Of a DNA stretch of 46,507 nt, positions 9,677-17,729 are shown one piece after another. Source of the DNA: Anabaena sp. UHCC 0187. GTDB taxonomy: Bacteria > Cyanobacteriota > Cyanobacteriia > Cyanobacteriales > Nostocaceae. The stretch is from NCBI RefSeq assembly GCF_009712035.1, contig NZ_VILB01000033.1, positions 1-46,507 of the forward strand. The letters are read 5' to 3'. A program made the translations under genes and the position numbers. The notes beneath the pieces are model-generated. The model was given only the letters and a program-made list of their open reading frames with translations. It searched no databases and was not told the origin of the DNA. Position 1 is the stretch's first letter. Every line of letters starts with the position of its first letter.

Positions 9677-10063
9677 TTAAACTTTGAACACCTGGTATTC
9701 TCTATCTGCTTTAATTGTAATTGTTAAATTGTTCTCACTATCAACGATAGCAGTCCATGTATATAACGCTTCAGGCATCATGAAATGTTTCATTATCTCA
9801 ACAGCTTGGCGTTTGAGGAAGTCAGCGATGATGTAGAATTCTTTTGCAGTAGTATCGTCAGTTTCACCATACCATTGGACATCAAATCGCTTGTTTTTTA
9901 AAGTGGCAGTTCCTCCGTAATCACTTTTAGTAAATTCATCTTTTACCTTGGCAAAAATTTTGTAGGCATCCGCTTCTAATTCCACACGGTAGGAATTAGG
10001 TGCAAGATTTCTAGCTTGTCCGTAATTAGTGTCTAAAAGTTTCCGTCGCTTTGCTTCTCCCAT
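9677..10063 (-). CDS. Hypothetical protein, 128 aa
   Basis: It begins MGEAKRRK, an N-terminus seen on many short uncharacterised bacterial proteins. A mixed alpha/beta sequence follows, with no membrane segment or known catalytic motif (ITIKADREYQVFKV at the end). ATG start with an AGGGGGAAT-like ribosome binding site. It lies between the partition genes and the 78-aa gene on the same strand, with a 200-bp gap to the ParR-like gene, so it is probably transcribed separately. Confidence 0.6.
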   Translation of the reverse strand: MGEAKRRKLLDTNYGQARNLAPNSYRVELEADAYKIFAKVKDEFTKSDYGGTATLKNKRFDVQWYGETDDTTAKEFYIIADFLKRQAVEIMKHFMMPEALYTWTAIVDSENNLTITIKADREYQVFKV

Positions 10064-10263
10064 ATATTCCCCCTGTATGAACCTATCTACTGCTTTTTAT
10101 TTTGTTTGACCTTGCTTGTGTTCGGTTCTATCATTGGGGGTTTGAATGCTACCCAATGAGCTATTACAACATTGTAATGCCACCAAATCAGCTATCACTA
10201 CAGTAGCAGTTATAGTTGCACTTTTCGTTTAGTTCTGACCACTGGTGACAGCAACGTAAAATG

Positions 10264-10734
10264 TTAAGCATCCCCAAACAGTCCATCCAAATCCTGAGAT
10301 GAAGCCTGACCTTGGATTAAAGTAGAAGGACGCTGCTTTTCTTGTTCTTCTACCAATGTATCTGACTCTAAATCTGTCATACCATTATGGGTATTACTAT
10401 TAGCTGAACTCATCACTGGAGCCACAGACGTAACATAATTTGGTAGCACAAACTGTGGCTGTTCCACACCCAAAGCCAAGCGCAGATTACTGCCATGTTT
10501 ATTTAAAACATCCTGTGATTCCCAACAAGCAAACCGCAATTGTTCCGGTGTATACTCCCCACTGTGATATCGAGCCAAAGGTAACAAAGCTGCTACCAAA
10601 ATATCCGATACCTTGCGATTAACCTCCTCCTTTGAGAGAGAATTCAAATAATCAACCACCTCCGCCATTGGTTCGCCTTCATAAGGCTGAAGACGCAAAC
10701 TTAAACTCTTCCGTTTTTTCCTGATTTTATTCAT
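10264..10734 (-). CDS. ParR-like partition adaptor
   Basis: A 156-residue basic-N-terminus protein (MNKIRKKRKSLSLRLQPYEG) lying 66 bp after the ParM-like gene on the same strand. The first 60 residues fit a ribbon-helix-helix fold: a strand SLSLRL followed by two helices with EVVDYLNSLSKEEVNRKVSDIL. The C-terminal half is polar and likely disordered, ending QDLDGLFGDA, a plausible ParM-binding tail. In type II plasmid partition, ParR binds the centromere and couples it to the ParM filament. The assignment rests mainly on position, size and the N-terminal pattern. Confidence 0.65.
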   Translation of the reverse strand: MNKIRKKRKSLSLRLQPYEGEPMAEVVDYLNSLSKEEVNRKVSDILVAALLPLARYHSGEYTPEQLRFACWESQDVLNKHGSNLRLALGVEQPQFVLPNYVTSVAPVMSSANSNTHNGMTDLESDTLVEEQEKQRPSTLIQGQASSQDLDGLFGDA

Positions 10735-10800
10735 TGACCCTTGCTTCCTCCCTGCTTTTTATCTATCTAAAAACAGACGATTAATCAAAATCAAAAACAG

Positions 10801-12075
10801 CTAACTATTTCCTTTGTCCAGCAAATAATCAAACATCCCAAAGCAGTCAATTAGCCTTTGAGACAGACATTGTTCACCATCTATCGCTTTATCTAAATCA
10901 AAAGTTTTTTTCACCACGTCAGCAATACCAGCCCCCCAAATCATCGGCGTGAAATTTTTGCTCTGGTTGCGCCGCTGATAACTGCTACTTCTCACCTTTT
11001 TTTGTGAACCCCAACTAGACCCAGACTCATATGCAGTCGTAACTTCACAGTTGAAATAAATTTCCAATTCCGGCTCCAAATGGTAAGCAGCACCACCGCC
11101 AATAATCACCTCATCCAATTTTGTCGGCAGCAGTCGATTTAACCACCGCTCTAACTTATCCCCATATTCAGCCGTCGCTCGCTCAATCGCCTGGACAATA
11201 TCTCGAATTTCCCTAGTTCTTAAATTCGTGTCTTTAGCACTAGCTAATGCTTGAATTGCTACACATTCACCCCAATTGGGGTGACGGGTTTGGGGATAAT
11301 TGGGGTTATATACCTTGTCAAGAGCAGCGTAACGAGCAGCAAATATCGCCTGTGCCAAACGCTCTCGGTCTAGTCCACTGGTCATCTCTACCACCTGGTC
11401 TAGCATATCTGCAAAACCCAACAGGGGACTATCTCCCAGCTTCAGTTGTCCCCGCTCAAAGTAAAGTGCCGTAGTATTTCTGTGACCAAACATCAGCACA
11501 CCCAACTGTTTAGAACGCAACCACTCCAGACCCTTTTGCTTAATGCGTACAGCAGCCAGTCCTCCACCTTCAGGACGGCACAAAAACTTAACTAATTTTA
11601 GCTTCAGTACCATTTCTCGCACCTGGAAACGAGCCAACATGATCTGTAACTGTTCCTCAAAACGCAAGCGGTCTGTATACTCATTCCAAGGCAACAGCAG
11701 TGCTAATTCTAGTGTTAATAGCTTTTTAGTAGAAAACTTAGCCTTGTGGGTTTCAATAATTAGCCCAATAGCTCCCAACACCTTCCACAAAGCATTTTCA
11801 TACTTGAGTTCCTTAATGCGGTCTTGGGGGTCAAAACAAGCGGCAAAATCACCCAACACCACCACACGTTCATTCCATTCCACCCATAATTGTTGTTCAG
11901 GACTAGGACTACCAATCCATCCCAAACGGGACATATAATTGTCAAGCTTGACTTTAGGAATCTCCTCAACCGCAGGAGGCAGCACTAAAAATTTGGGTTC
12001 TGGCAGGGCTGGGAGTTGATAAATAATTTTAGTTTGTGACCCACCCACGTCCACACTAATATATATGTCTGTCAT
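10801..12075 (-). CDS. ParM/StbA-like actin-family partition ATPase
   Basis: A 424-residue actin-fold protein. Phosphate motif 1 is IYISVDVGGSQTK at residues 4-16, and the adenosine motif is EVIIGGGAAYHLEPEL near 305-320. These are hallmarks of the ParM/StbA group, whose filaments push plasmid copies apart. It is followed by the ParR-like gene, forming a two-gene partition operon. Short repeats upstream could be the centromere. Length is somewhat above the 320-residue E. coli R1 ParM. The window also holds a separate ParA-type system. Confidence 0.8.
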   Translation of the reverse strand: MTDIYISVDVGGSQTKIIYQLPALPEPKFLVLPPAVEEIPKVKLDNYMSRLGWIGSPSPEQQLWVEWNERVVVLGDFAACFDPQDRIKELKYENALWKVLGAIGLIIETHKAKFSTKKLLTLELALLLPWNEYTDRLRFEEQLQIMLARFQVREMVLKLKLVKFLCRPEGGGLAAVRIKQKGLEWLRSKQLGVLMFGHRNTTALYFERGQLKLGDSPLLGFADMLDQVVEMTSGLDRERLAQAIFAARYAALDKVYNPNYPQTRHPNWGECVAIQALASAKDTNLRTREIRDIVQAIERATAEYGDKLERWLNRLLPTKLDEVIIGGGAAYHLEPELEIYFNCEVTTAYESGSSWGSQKKVRSSSYQRRNQSKNFTPMIWGAGIADVVKKTFDLDKAIDGEQCLSQRLIDCFGMFDYLLDKGNS

Positions 12076-12220
12076 AATTATTAGTCAGCTAAAATTCATT
12101 GGTCGATTGAGAGATGAATTAGCACCGGATTACATCTTTTCTAGCACATAAATTTGGCTATTTTCACAACAATTGATGTAACTTACTGTCAAGAGATAGA
12201 TGTTGAGGGTCAGTTAAATA

Positions 12221-12272
12221 GTGCAGGATTTGCACCAAACTTGTGCTAAACCTGTGCTGAAATTGCACCAAG
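12221..12272. repeat. Short interspersed repeats, candidate partition centromere
   Basis: Related 8-9-mers occur in both orientations within about 50 bp: gtgcagg, TTGCACCAA, TTGTGCTAA, TGTGCTGA and TTGCACCAA again. They sit about 150 bp upstream of the ParM-like start, where a ParR-binding centromere or operator is expected. Assignment is from position and repetition only. Confidence 0.4.
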
Positions 12273-12421
12273 TTATTGTTACCAACAGGAATACAGTTGA
12301 GTGGATTAAAATAGTTGTACTTACTACGGTTTTTTAGGTTTTTGGCAATTCAAGTTTTTCTGTAGGCAATTACTGGCTGTGTTTGGCACAAAAAGCCTGT
12401 AAGTAAGTTTTGTTGATGGCT

Positions 12422-12453
12422 TTTTTAGGGATAGCGATCGCTATCCCTAAAAA
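12422..12453. promoter_or_regulatory. 32-bp perfect palindrome centred on a HIP1 octamer
   Basis: The arm tttttagggatagcga is followed directly by its exact reverse complement. The centre is GCGATCGC and the ends are T and A runs. It lies between the divergent ParM and relaxase genes. It could be a bidirectional terminator-like hairpin or part of a transfer origin. Function is unproven. Confidence 0.5.
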
Positions 12454-12664
12454 TAATCTTACCAATTGGAAGGCAAACAACCATTTACCCATACGGTTCA
12501 CTCACAATCCAATGGTAATTTGTATTCTGGAAATTTCCTTAGCGATGCCCGCCGCAGGCATTGCTTTTGCTCTTGTCCTGTTATTGTCTGCGTTGTGTCT
12601 TACGGATGGCTATTGTCGCCTGCGTGGAATTGGTGAGGAACTGAGATGAAAGGAGGCTTCTGAT

Positions 12665-14794
12665 ATGGCTTATGCCATCGCCAGAGTGAAAAAATTGAAA
12701 CGAGCCAACATTGCTGGGAGTGCTGCCCACACTTCCAGACAGCGAGAAACACTCAATGCTGACCCCAATCAGCAAAATATCAGGTTTATTGGCAACGTTG
12801 ACAGGGAGGAAAAGTTAGAGGATTTGGTGTTAGCGAAGATTGGGCAGTATGAGCAAAAACGAAAAATTCGTACTGATGCGATCTACTGTGTGGAGATTTT
12901 GCTGACTGCTTCTCCTAGTTACTTTCGACCGCTTGATCCCACGGCTGCTGGGTATTATCAAGAGGAGAGGTTGGCTGATTGGTTGGAGGCGACGCAGCAG
13001 TGGTTAGAGAACGAATATGGTGATTGCGTTCCGCGCAGTGCCGTAGGTAATAGCACTAACTCCCGCGTTCAAGCAAGTGGAGAGCATCTGAGTGGAAAGA
13101 GCAGTGCCGTAGGCAATCGCATTGTCAGGGCTGAATTGCACTTGGATGAAGTGACCCCCCACATTCATGCTTATTTTGTGCCACTAGATGAAAACGGGCA
13201 ACTGCGGTGCAATCATTTTTTTGATGGTCGGCAGAAGATGCGAGATTTCCAAGAAAGCTACTTTGCATCTGTGCAGCACCTGGGGTTAGAGCGTGGTATT
13301 CAAGGTAGTGTGGCTAAACATCAGGATATTAAGGATTTTTATCGCATAGTTGAAGAAGGAAAGGATTTGAACTCTGACCTGACTATTGCACAGATGCGGG
13401 CTAAGTCTGCGGATCGAGATAGGGCGATGCAGAGTAAGAGTTCTATGGAGCGCACTGCTAAAAGGTTGGTGAAGGAAAATGAATCTCTGCGACAAAGGAT
13501 TCAGGAACTGGAAGCGTCCAAGGAGCAGTTGCAGGAGCAAACTGAACAATTAAGCGATTTGCTAAGTGATTTGCCCCTGGAAGATGTGGCTTGGCAGTTG
13601 GGACTGAACCAAGACAATAGCAGCTATCGCTGCTGGAAAGGGGGTGAACACATTATCTATATAAATGGCTCTCAATGGAGTCACCTTGCACCCGATACTC
13701 AGAAAACAGGTGCTGCTCAAAAAACAAGTGATGTTGTACCCGATACTCAGAATAGGTTGGATGCACCCAACACACAAACAACAGGTAATGGTACTGCCAA
13801 ATCTCAGAAAACCAGTGATAGGCAAGCCGATACTCAGAAAACTGGTACTGCCAAATCTCAGAAAATAGGTAATGTTGCAGCAAACTCCCAAAAAACTAGT
13901 GCTATTACTGATACTGGTGCTGTGGCGTTGGTAAAGCAGGTTAATGGGTGCAATTTTAAAGAAGCGATCGCTTGGTTGAATGATAGATTTGGTGAAGATG
14001 GGATGCAGAGGGCTGTCACTCACTATACTAAACAACAAGCGCAAGATATCCTCAAAGATGAGGCTGGACCACAGTTTGTCCCCCCAGTACCAGACAAATC
14101 GAACTGGCATTTAGTACACAATTACTTAACTACAAAGTGGGGATTGCCAACAGAGTTGGTGCAAGAATTATATCAGCGGGGGTGCGTTTATGCTGATGCT
14201 CAACAAAATGCAGTGTTTTTGTTGAAAAACCTCAATGGTGAAACTAAAGGTGCGTTTTTGCAAGGGACAAGAGCAGAAGATTCTACTTTAGAAGAAGACA
14301 ATACTTTGACAGGAGATGCTACTGGTTTTACAGGATATGCCACTGGTACAAAACGCAGTGATGGTTGGTTTTATCTCCAATGGGGAGGACAACCTACTGA
14401 TGAAATCCAAAAAGTAGTGTTGTTGAAGTCACCCCTTGATGTGCTGTCTTTTGCAATGTTGGAAGTTGAAAGACACCGAGGACTACCAGGAGGAGTACCA
14501 CAAGAAAGAACAATGTTCATGACTGTGGATAGTCCCAGGGGTTTACCTATGGAGTTATTGCCAGATATCCCTGAATTAGTTTGTGCTTATGATAACAATG
14601 CTGCTGGAGATGAGATAGCTGGTGCTGTAGGTGAATTGTTGCCCCAAGCTACTAGAGTTAAACCACAAGCGCAGAATTGGCATGAGGAATTGTTGGCATT
14701 GCTACGGTGGCAACAGAGGGAACAAGAAACACAACAACACCAGAAGCAACAACGACAGCGTGAGCGTAAACGTGAGTCTGAACTGGAGTTATAA
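12665..14794 (+). CDS. MobV-family relaxase fused to a primase/Toprim-like region
   Basis: The 709-residue protein starts as a MobV/Pre relaxase (MAYAIARVKKLKRANI). It carries the metal/active-site segment HLDEVTPHIH at residues 159-168. A coiled coil follows (about 270-305). Then comes a CHC2/primase-like stretch (DVAWQLGLNQDNSSYRCWKGG), a Gln/Lys/Thr-rich linker with repeated TQKTG/SQKTS (about 340-415), and a DUF3991/Toprim-like part (DKSNWHLVHNYLTTKWGLP, later ELVCAYDNNAAGDE). It would nick the transfer origin and may prime the transferred strand. A strong AAAGGAGG precedes the ATG. About 30 residues at 122-152 are translated from a dispersed repeat inserted just before the HLDE motif. 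Confidence 0.8.
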   Translation: MAYAIARVKKLKRANIAGSAAHTSRQRETLNADPNQQNIRFIGNVDREEKLEDLVLAKIGQYEQKRKIRTDAIYCVEILLTASPSYFRPLDPTAAGYYQEERLADWLEATQQWLENEYGDCVPRSAVGNSTNSRVQASGEHLSGKSSAVGNRIVRAELHLDEVTPHIHAYFVPLDENGQLRCNHFFDGRQKMRDFQESYFASVQHLGLERGIQGSVAKHQDIKDFYRIVEEGKDLNSDLTIAQMRAKSADRDRAMQSKSSMERTAKRLVKENESLRQRIQELEASKEQLQEQTEQLSDLLSDLPLEDVAWQLGLNQDNSSYRCWKGGEHIIYINGSQWSHLAPDTQKTGAAQKTSDVVPDTQNRLDAPNTQTTGNGTAKSQKTSDRQADTQKTGTAKSQKIGNVAANSQKTSAITDTGAVALVKQVNGCNFKEAIAWLNDRFGEDGMQRAVTHYTKQQAQDILKDEAGPQFVPPVPDKSNWHLVHNYLTTKWGLPTELVQELYQRGCVYADAQQNAVFLLKNLNGETKGAFLQGTRAEDSTLEEDNTLTGDATGFTGYATGTKRSDGWFYLQWGGQPTDEIQKVVLLKSPLDVLSFAMLEVERHRGLPGGVPQERTMFMTVDSPRGLPMELLPDIPELVCAYDNNAAGDEIAGAVGELLPQATRVKPQAQNWHEELLALLRWQQREQETQQHQKQQRQRERKRESELEL
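13027..13120 (+). repeat. Dispersed repeat inserted in frame in the relaxase gene
   Basis: Two copies of gcagtgccgtagg(t/c)aat at 13035 and 13101 flank a short spacer. This sequence type is a common intergenic repeat in Nostoc-like genomes. Here it is translated as PRSAVGN...SSAVGN. The flanking protein joins smoothly without it (WLENEYGD then RIVRAELHLDE). Confidence 0.6.
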
Positions 14795-14853
14795 GTAGTA
14801 TTGCAGTTTGTTGAATAACGCTATAAGCACGCAGTAGCAAGGAAAAAACAACA

Positions 14854-15141
14854 ATGACACAGGAAACAGTTTTTGAAGAAAGCAGTGGCAACGTATTCGC
14901 CGACCTCGGTTTGACAAATGCAGATGAACTTTTTACGCGAGGCCAGATAGGGATTCAGGTACTGCGCCTCTTGAAACAACGCCACCTCAAACAGCGAGAA
15001 ATTAGTGAAATTCTTGGCATTCCTCAGCCATTCGTATCTCATTTGATGAAAGGAGAATTTCAACGGTTCAGCGAGGGCAAACTCCTCATTCTCCTCAAGC
15101 GACTTGATACGCAATACAAATCGGTTAAGGAAATAAAGTAG
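14854..15141 (+). CDS. XRE-type helix-turn-helix protein (HigA-like antitoxin/regulator)
   Basis: A 95-residue protein with a helix-turn-helix at about residues 48-75 (LKQREISEILGIPQPFVSHLM), typical of short XRE proteins (COG5606 type). These commonly act as the antitoxin of a RelE/HigB-like toxin. The N-terminal NVFADLGLTNADEL is also family-typical. The usual toxin gene upstream is missing: the preceding gene is the relaxase, 60 bp away. It may therefore be an orphan antitoxin or a regulator of the mobilisation genes. Confidence 0.75.
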   Translation: MTQETVFEESSGNVFADLGLTNADELFTRGQIGIQVLRLLKQRHLKQREISEILGIPQPFVSHLMKGEFQRFSEGKLLILLKRLDTQYKSVKEIK

Positions 15142-15206
15142 ACTAAACCCCTTGAAATATCGTTGTCTATAATGCCCAAAAAAGGCTTAACCGAATAGGA
15201 TTGACT
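15140..15206 (+). repeat. Intergenic repeat, copy 1 (copy 2 at 16877-16943)
   Basis: About 67 bp beginning agactaaa..cttgaaatat and containing taatgccca..aaaggct. It matches 16877-16943 at roughly three quarters of positions by eye, in the same orientation. It starts at the stop codon of the helix-turn-helix gene. It could be a shared leader or operator, or the trace of a segmental duplication. Confidence 0.55.
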
Positions 15207-15257
15207 TGATACGGAAATCATCTTGCATCTTCGCCCTTGACATCAAAGCCGAGAAAT

Positions 15258-15292
15258 TAGCCAATTGGATAACCATTTAATAGCCAATTGGA
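15258..15292 (+). promoter_or_regulatory. Direct repeat TAGCCAATTGGA, 23 bp apart
   Basis: Identical 12-mers containing the palindrome CCAATTGG lie at 15258-15269 and 15281-15292, about two helical turns apart. They are about 215 bp upstream of the MobD-like gene, in a 366-bp gap with no gene. A third partial copy (tccaattga) is near 15349. This fits an operator for a dimeric regulator. Confidence 0.4.
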
Positions 15293-15507
15293 CGATGGTA
15301 ATTACTGAAACAAACAATTAACCTGAGTGTATGCTCAACTTACAACTCTCCAATTGATGTCTGACCTCACATTAACCTTTGACCCTGGTTCATCTTAGGG
15401 AAAAAGAGTAATTTACCACAAACAAACGCAGGTGCAGTAAACATAACAATTTTATATCGCCAGTGATTTACTAATTAATTAGTATTTAGCAATAAGGAAT
15501 TAGAAAA

Positions 15508-16242
15508 ATGGCAACAATTCACTTTATTGATGGTGAAAAAGGTGGAGTAGGTAAGTCATTATTTGCACGAGTCATGGTGCAATATTGTCTTGATAAAGAA
15601 TTACCATACGTGCTAGTAGAAGCCGACCAAAGTAACCCAGACGTGGGTGTATTTTACCCTGAAAATATCCAAACAGCAATTTTTAGTGAATCAGAACGTC
15701 AAGCTTATGCTGCTGATACAATTTTTAATTTAGCACTGACAACTCCTGTGATTGTCAATTTACCTGCTCACGTAACTAAAACAGTTAATGATTGGATTGA
15801 GCGCAATCAAATCCTAGAAATGGGAACTAAGCATAAAATTGATATCTGCAAGTGGTTTGTTGGTAACGGTGGATATGATAGCATTCAGTTATTGATTCAA
15901 TCTTTAAACCACTTTGAAGGCAAAATTAAGCACGTATTTGTTCGCAATTTTGGTTTATGCGATGACTGGAAACACGTGGATGAACGAGAGGATTTACAAG
16001 AGTTAATTCAAGCTCAAAAAGTCCCTATAATTAACTTTCCTAAGTTTAGTTATCGAGAGCGGGATTTACTTGATGCAACCCGGATCAACTTTTCTCAAGC
16101 TTTCTTAACTGCTGAGTTAGGTGTTTTGGGTCAGCAGCGTTTACATAGTTTTCTTAAAAAAGCTCATGAAGAAATTAGCAAAGCGCAAGTATGGAATGTG
16201 GGTCAACCGGTAGCCAATAAATTATCAGTAGATATAGCCTAG
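15508..16242 (+). CDS. ParA-superfamily ATPase, MobD-like
   Basis: A 244-residue P-loop protein starting MATIHFIDGEKGGVGKSLFARVM. It contains the deviant Walker A motif of the ParA/MinD group with the signature lysine (KGGVGKS), then VEADQSNPDVGVF as the A' region. Cyanobacterial homologues are often labelled mobilisation protein MobD because they sit near relaxases, as here. The length suits a single ATPase domain with no DNA-binding extension. AAGGAATTAG precedes the ATG. The likely role is plasmid positioning or transfer rather than partition, since the window has two dedicated partition systems. Confidence 0.7.
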   Translation: MATIHFIDGEKGGVGKSLFARVMVQYCLDKELPYVLVEADQSNPDVGVFYPENIQTAIFSESERQAYAADTIFNLALTTPVIVNLPAHVTKTVNDWIERNQILEMGTKHKIDICKWFVGNGGYDSIQLLIQSLNHFEGKIKHVFVRNFGLCDDWKHVDEREDLQELIQAQKVPIINFPKFSYRERDLLDATRINFSQAFLTAELGVLGQQRLHSFLKKAHEEISKAQVWNVGQPVANKLSVDIA

Positions 16243-16448
16243 CTAACAGTTTTGGTCATGGGGAAATCTGCAAAGAAGTCGAGGTCAGTTCCTCCTTTGG
16301 TGTTATGGTAAGGATAACTAGTTGACGTGATGACTAGTACAGCAAGAGCGCAAGTAAACCCACCATTAAAGTTGGTGAAAAATCAGTGATTTGAAACCCT
16401 TGTAAATGGTGGGTGATTGTTGCTGGTGAGTTTGAGCCAAAATAGGGG

Positions 16449-16808
16449 GTGTGTGTGAGTCGTTTTTCTAGGGAGGAGATTTATCAACAGATTGGCGAAA
16501 TTGTCTCGCCATTTACAAATCTACAATGTGACAAATGCGCTCAAGCCGTGATGCAATGGTTAGAATTAAATGGGATTGAGGGGAAAATTCTTCAGTTGAA
16601 GACGAAAAGACGAAATGATTTTTTTATCGTTAGTGATCGCTACAGCCCTAACGAATCTATCACAGATAACGGAGTTCATTACGGAGTAGAAGTTTTAGGA
16701 TTAGTTTTTGACAATCTCTCCCGTCAAGGATTACCCCGTGATGAGTGGAAAAAAGATTTTTCTTGTCGCAGTGGTGGCTTTTATTTAGAGGAGTTAGATA
16801 CGTTATAA
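16449..16808 (+). CDS. Papain-fold toxin-like protein (Tox-PL-2 type)
   Basis: A 119-residue protein matching by eye the papain-fold toxin 2 family of polymorphic-toxin effectors. The candidate triad is a cysteine in LQCDKCAQAVMQW (C30; C27 is the alternative), histidine 77 in NGVHYGVEV and aspartate 88 in LVFDNLS. The family is predicted to act as a cysteine protease or deamidase on cell proteins. It lacks any delivery domain, so it is a free-standing module here. The start is GTG at 16449 or more likely 16455, which is better placed after AGGGGG. The small gene after it probably encodes its immunity protein. Confidence 0.65.
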   Translation: MCVSRFSREEIYQQIGEIVSPFTNLQCDKCAQAVMQWLELNGIEGKILQLKTKRRNDFFIVSDRYSPNESITDNGVHYGVEVLGLVFDNLSRQGLPRDEWKKDFSCRSGGFYLEELDTL

Positions 16809-16876
16809 AAAAGAGTTATCAAATAGAAGTGAAGGTAAATGAACAGCCAATACTGCTCGGTTAACGAGGAGGAAGA

Positions 16877-16943
16877 AGACTGAAACACTTGAAATATAGT
16901 TATCTGTAATGCCCAATAAAGGCTGAATCGAGTAGTATTGAAT
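16877..16943 (+). repeat. Intergenic repeat, copy 2 (copy 1 at 15140-15206)
   Basis: The second copy of the roughly 67-bp repeat, ending about 28 bp before the start of the immunity-like gene. It therefore lies in the leader of that gene. Homology to copy 1 stops on both sides. Confidence 0.55.
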
Positions 16944-16971
16944 TAACAGCTTTGCCAAGGAGGAAAAGATA

Positions 16972-17331
16972 ATGAGTGGAGTTTTTAAGATTTTAGAAAA
17001 GATTAGAACTAAGCCAGGAATGTATATTGGTCGTCCTTCGGTGAGCGATTTATTTATGTTTTTGGTGGGGTATGAATGCGCCCGTAGTGAGTTAGAAATT
17101 GAAACCACTCAGGAGGATGATGATTTTTATGGTGAGTTTCAGCCTTGGTTACAGCAGAAGTTGGGGATAACAACCGTCAGTTCTTGGGCGAAGATGATTA
17201 TGGTTTATTGTCAAGATGAAAAGGCAGGGTTTGAATATTTTTATAATTTACTAGATGAGTTTAAACAGGGAGATAAAAGTTTAGATAAAAATGGAGTTAA
17301 GGAAATATCTGAAACTGTCGGAACTAGATAA
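16972..17331 (+). CDS. Small acidic protein, probable immunity partner of the papain-like toxin
   Basis: A 119-residue protein starting MSGVFKILEKIRTKPGMYIG. It has the pattern KIRxxPGMYIGxPSxxxLxxFLxGY found in small uncharacterised proteins that often neighbour polymorphic-toxin modules. It is helical and acidic (ETTQEDDDFYGEF), as expected of a toxin-binding protein. A very good AAGGAGGAAAAG site precedes the ATG, suggesting strong translation. It follows the Tox-PL-2-like gene by 163 bp with its own leader. Pairing is inferred from position, size and charge. Confidence 0.55.
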   Translation: MSGVFKILEKIRTKPGMYIGRPSVSDLFMFLVGYECARSELEIETTQEDDDFYGEFQPWLQQKLGITTVSSWAKMIMVYCQDEKAGFEYFYNLLDEFKQGDKSLDKNGVKEISETVGTR

Positions 17332-17367
17332 TATCAATTCTGCCCCCACATTTAGGGAGAGAAAATT

Positions 17368-17625
17368 TTGAGCCTTTCAATTGAGCGTGTTTTAAGTGAA
17401 ATAGATCAATTGACTCTAGTGGAACAGATGCAGGTATTAGAGCATTTAGTGAAGCAGATGAAGCAATCTGTGGAAGCTGTTGCGATAACTCCAAAGCCTA
17501 AGTATAAGGTAACTGATTTTTATGGCATAGCTCCCAATTTACTAGAGGGAATGGATGCCCAGGAATGGGTAAATCAGTTGCGGGATGAGTGGGAAGACCG
17601 TGAACCATGGAGACAGCCTCAATGA
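17368..17625 (+). CDS. Antitoxin-like protein (partner of a PIN-domain toxin)
   Basis: An 85-residue protein starting (TTG) MSLSIERVLSEIDQLTLVEQ. Its amphipathic helices and acidic C-terminus (DAQEWVNQLRDEWEDREPW) are typical of VapB-like antitoxins of cyanobacteria: the N-terminal half dimerises or binds DNA and the C-terminal half covers the toxin. The toxin frame begins within its last codons, the standard VapBC overlap, but is broken after about 30 codons. GGGAGAG serves as ribosome binding site. The gene is intact but now has no complete toxin. Confidence 0.65.
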   Translation: MSLSIERVLSEIDQLTLVEQMQVLEHLVKQMKQSVEAVAITPKPKYKVTDFYGIAPNLLEGMDAQEWVNQLRDEWEDREPWRQPQ

Positions 17626-17711
17626 AGCTAAGTGATGCTTTACAGGGTGTGACTAAAGTTTCCTTAGATACATCTCAATTAAGTTTATTATGTGGAGGCT
17701 GTACCTGCTAG
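17607..17711 (+). pseudogene. Truncated PIN-domain (VapC-like) toxin
   Basis: The frame reads MKLSDALQGVTKVSLDTS, the usual opening of cyanobacterial PIN toxins (DALQGVxxVxxDT, with the first catalytic Asp). After a few more residues it ends in LLCGGCTC and a stop. Only about 34 codons remain of a normal 130-150. It overlaps the antitoxin end. The start is the ATG at 17607 or 17622. The break lies close to the convergent recombinase gene. Confidence 0.65.
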
Positions 17712-17729
17712 TTAACAGATTACCTTTCA

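Noticed and set aside
12410-12649. 79-aa frame upstream of the relaxase
   Set aside because: It is built on a HIP1-centred palindrome and a Nostoc dispersed repeat (gatgcccgccgcaggcattgc) and shows no protein-family features.
13562-14110. 182-aa minus-strand frame inside the relaxase gene
   Set aside because: It mirrors the TQKTG repeat linker of the relaxase on the opposite strand; there is no independent support.
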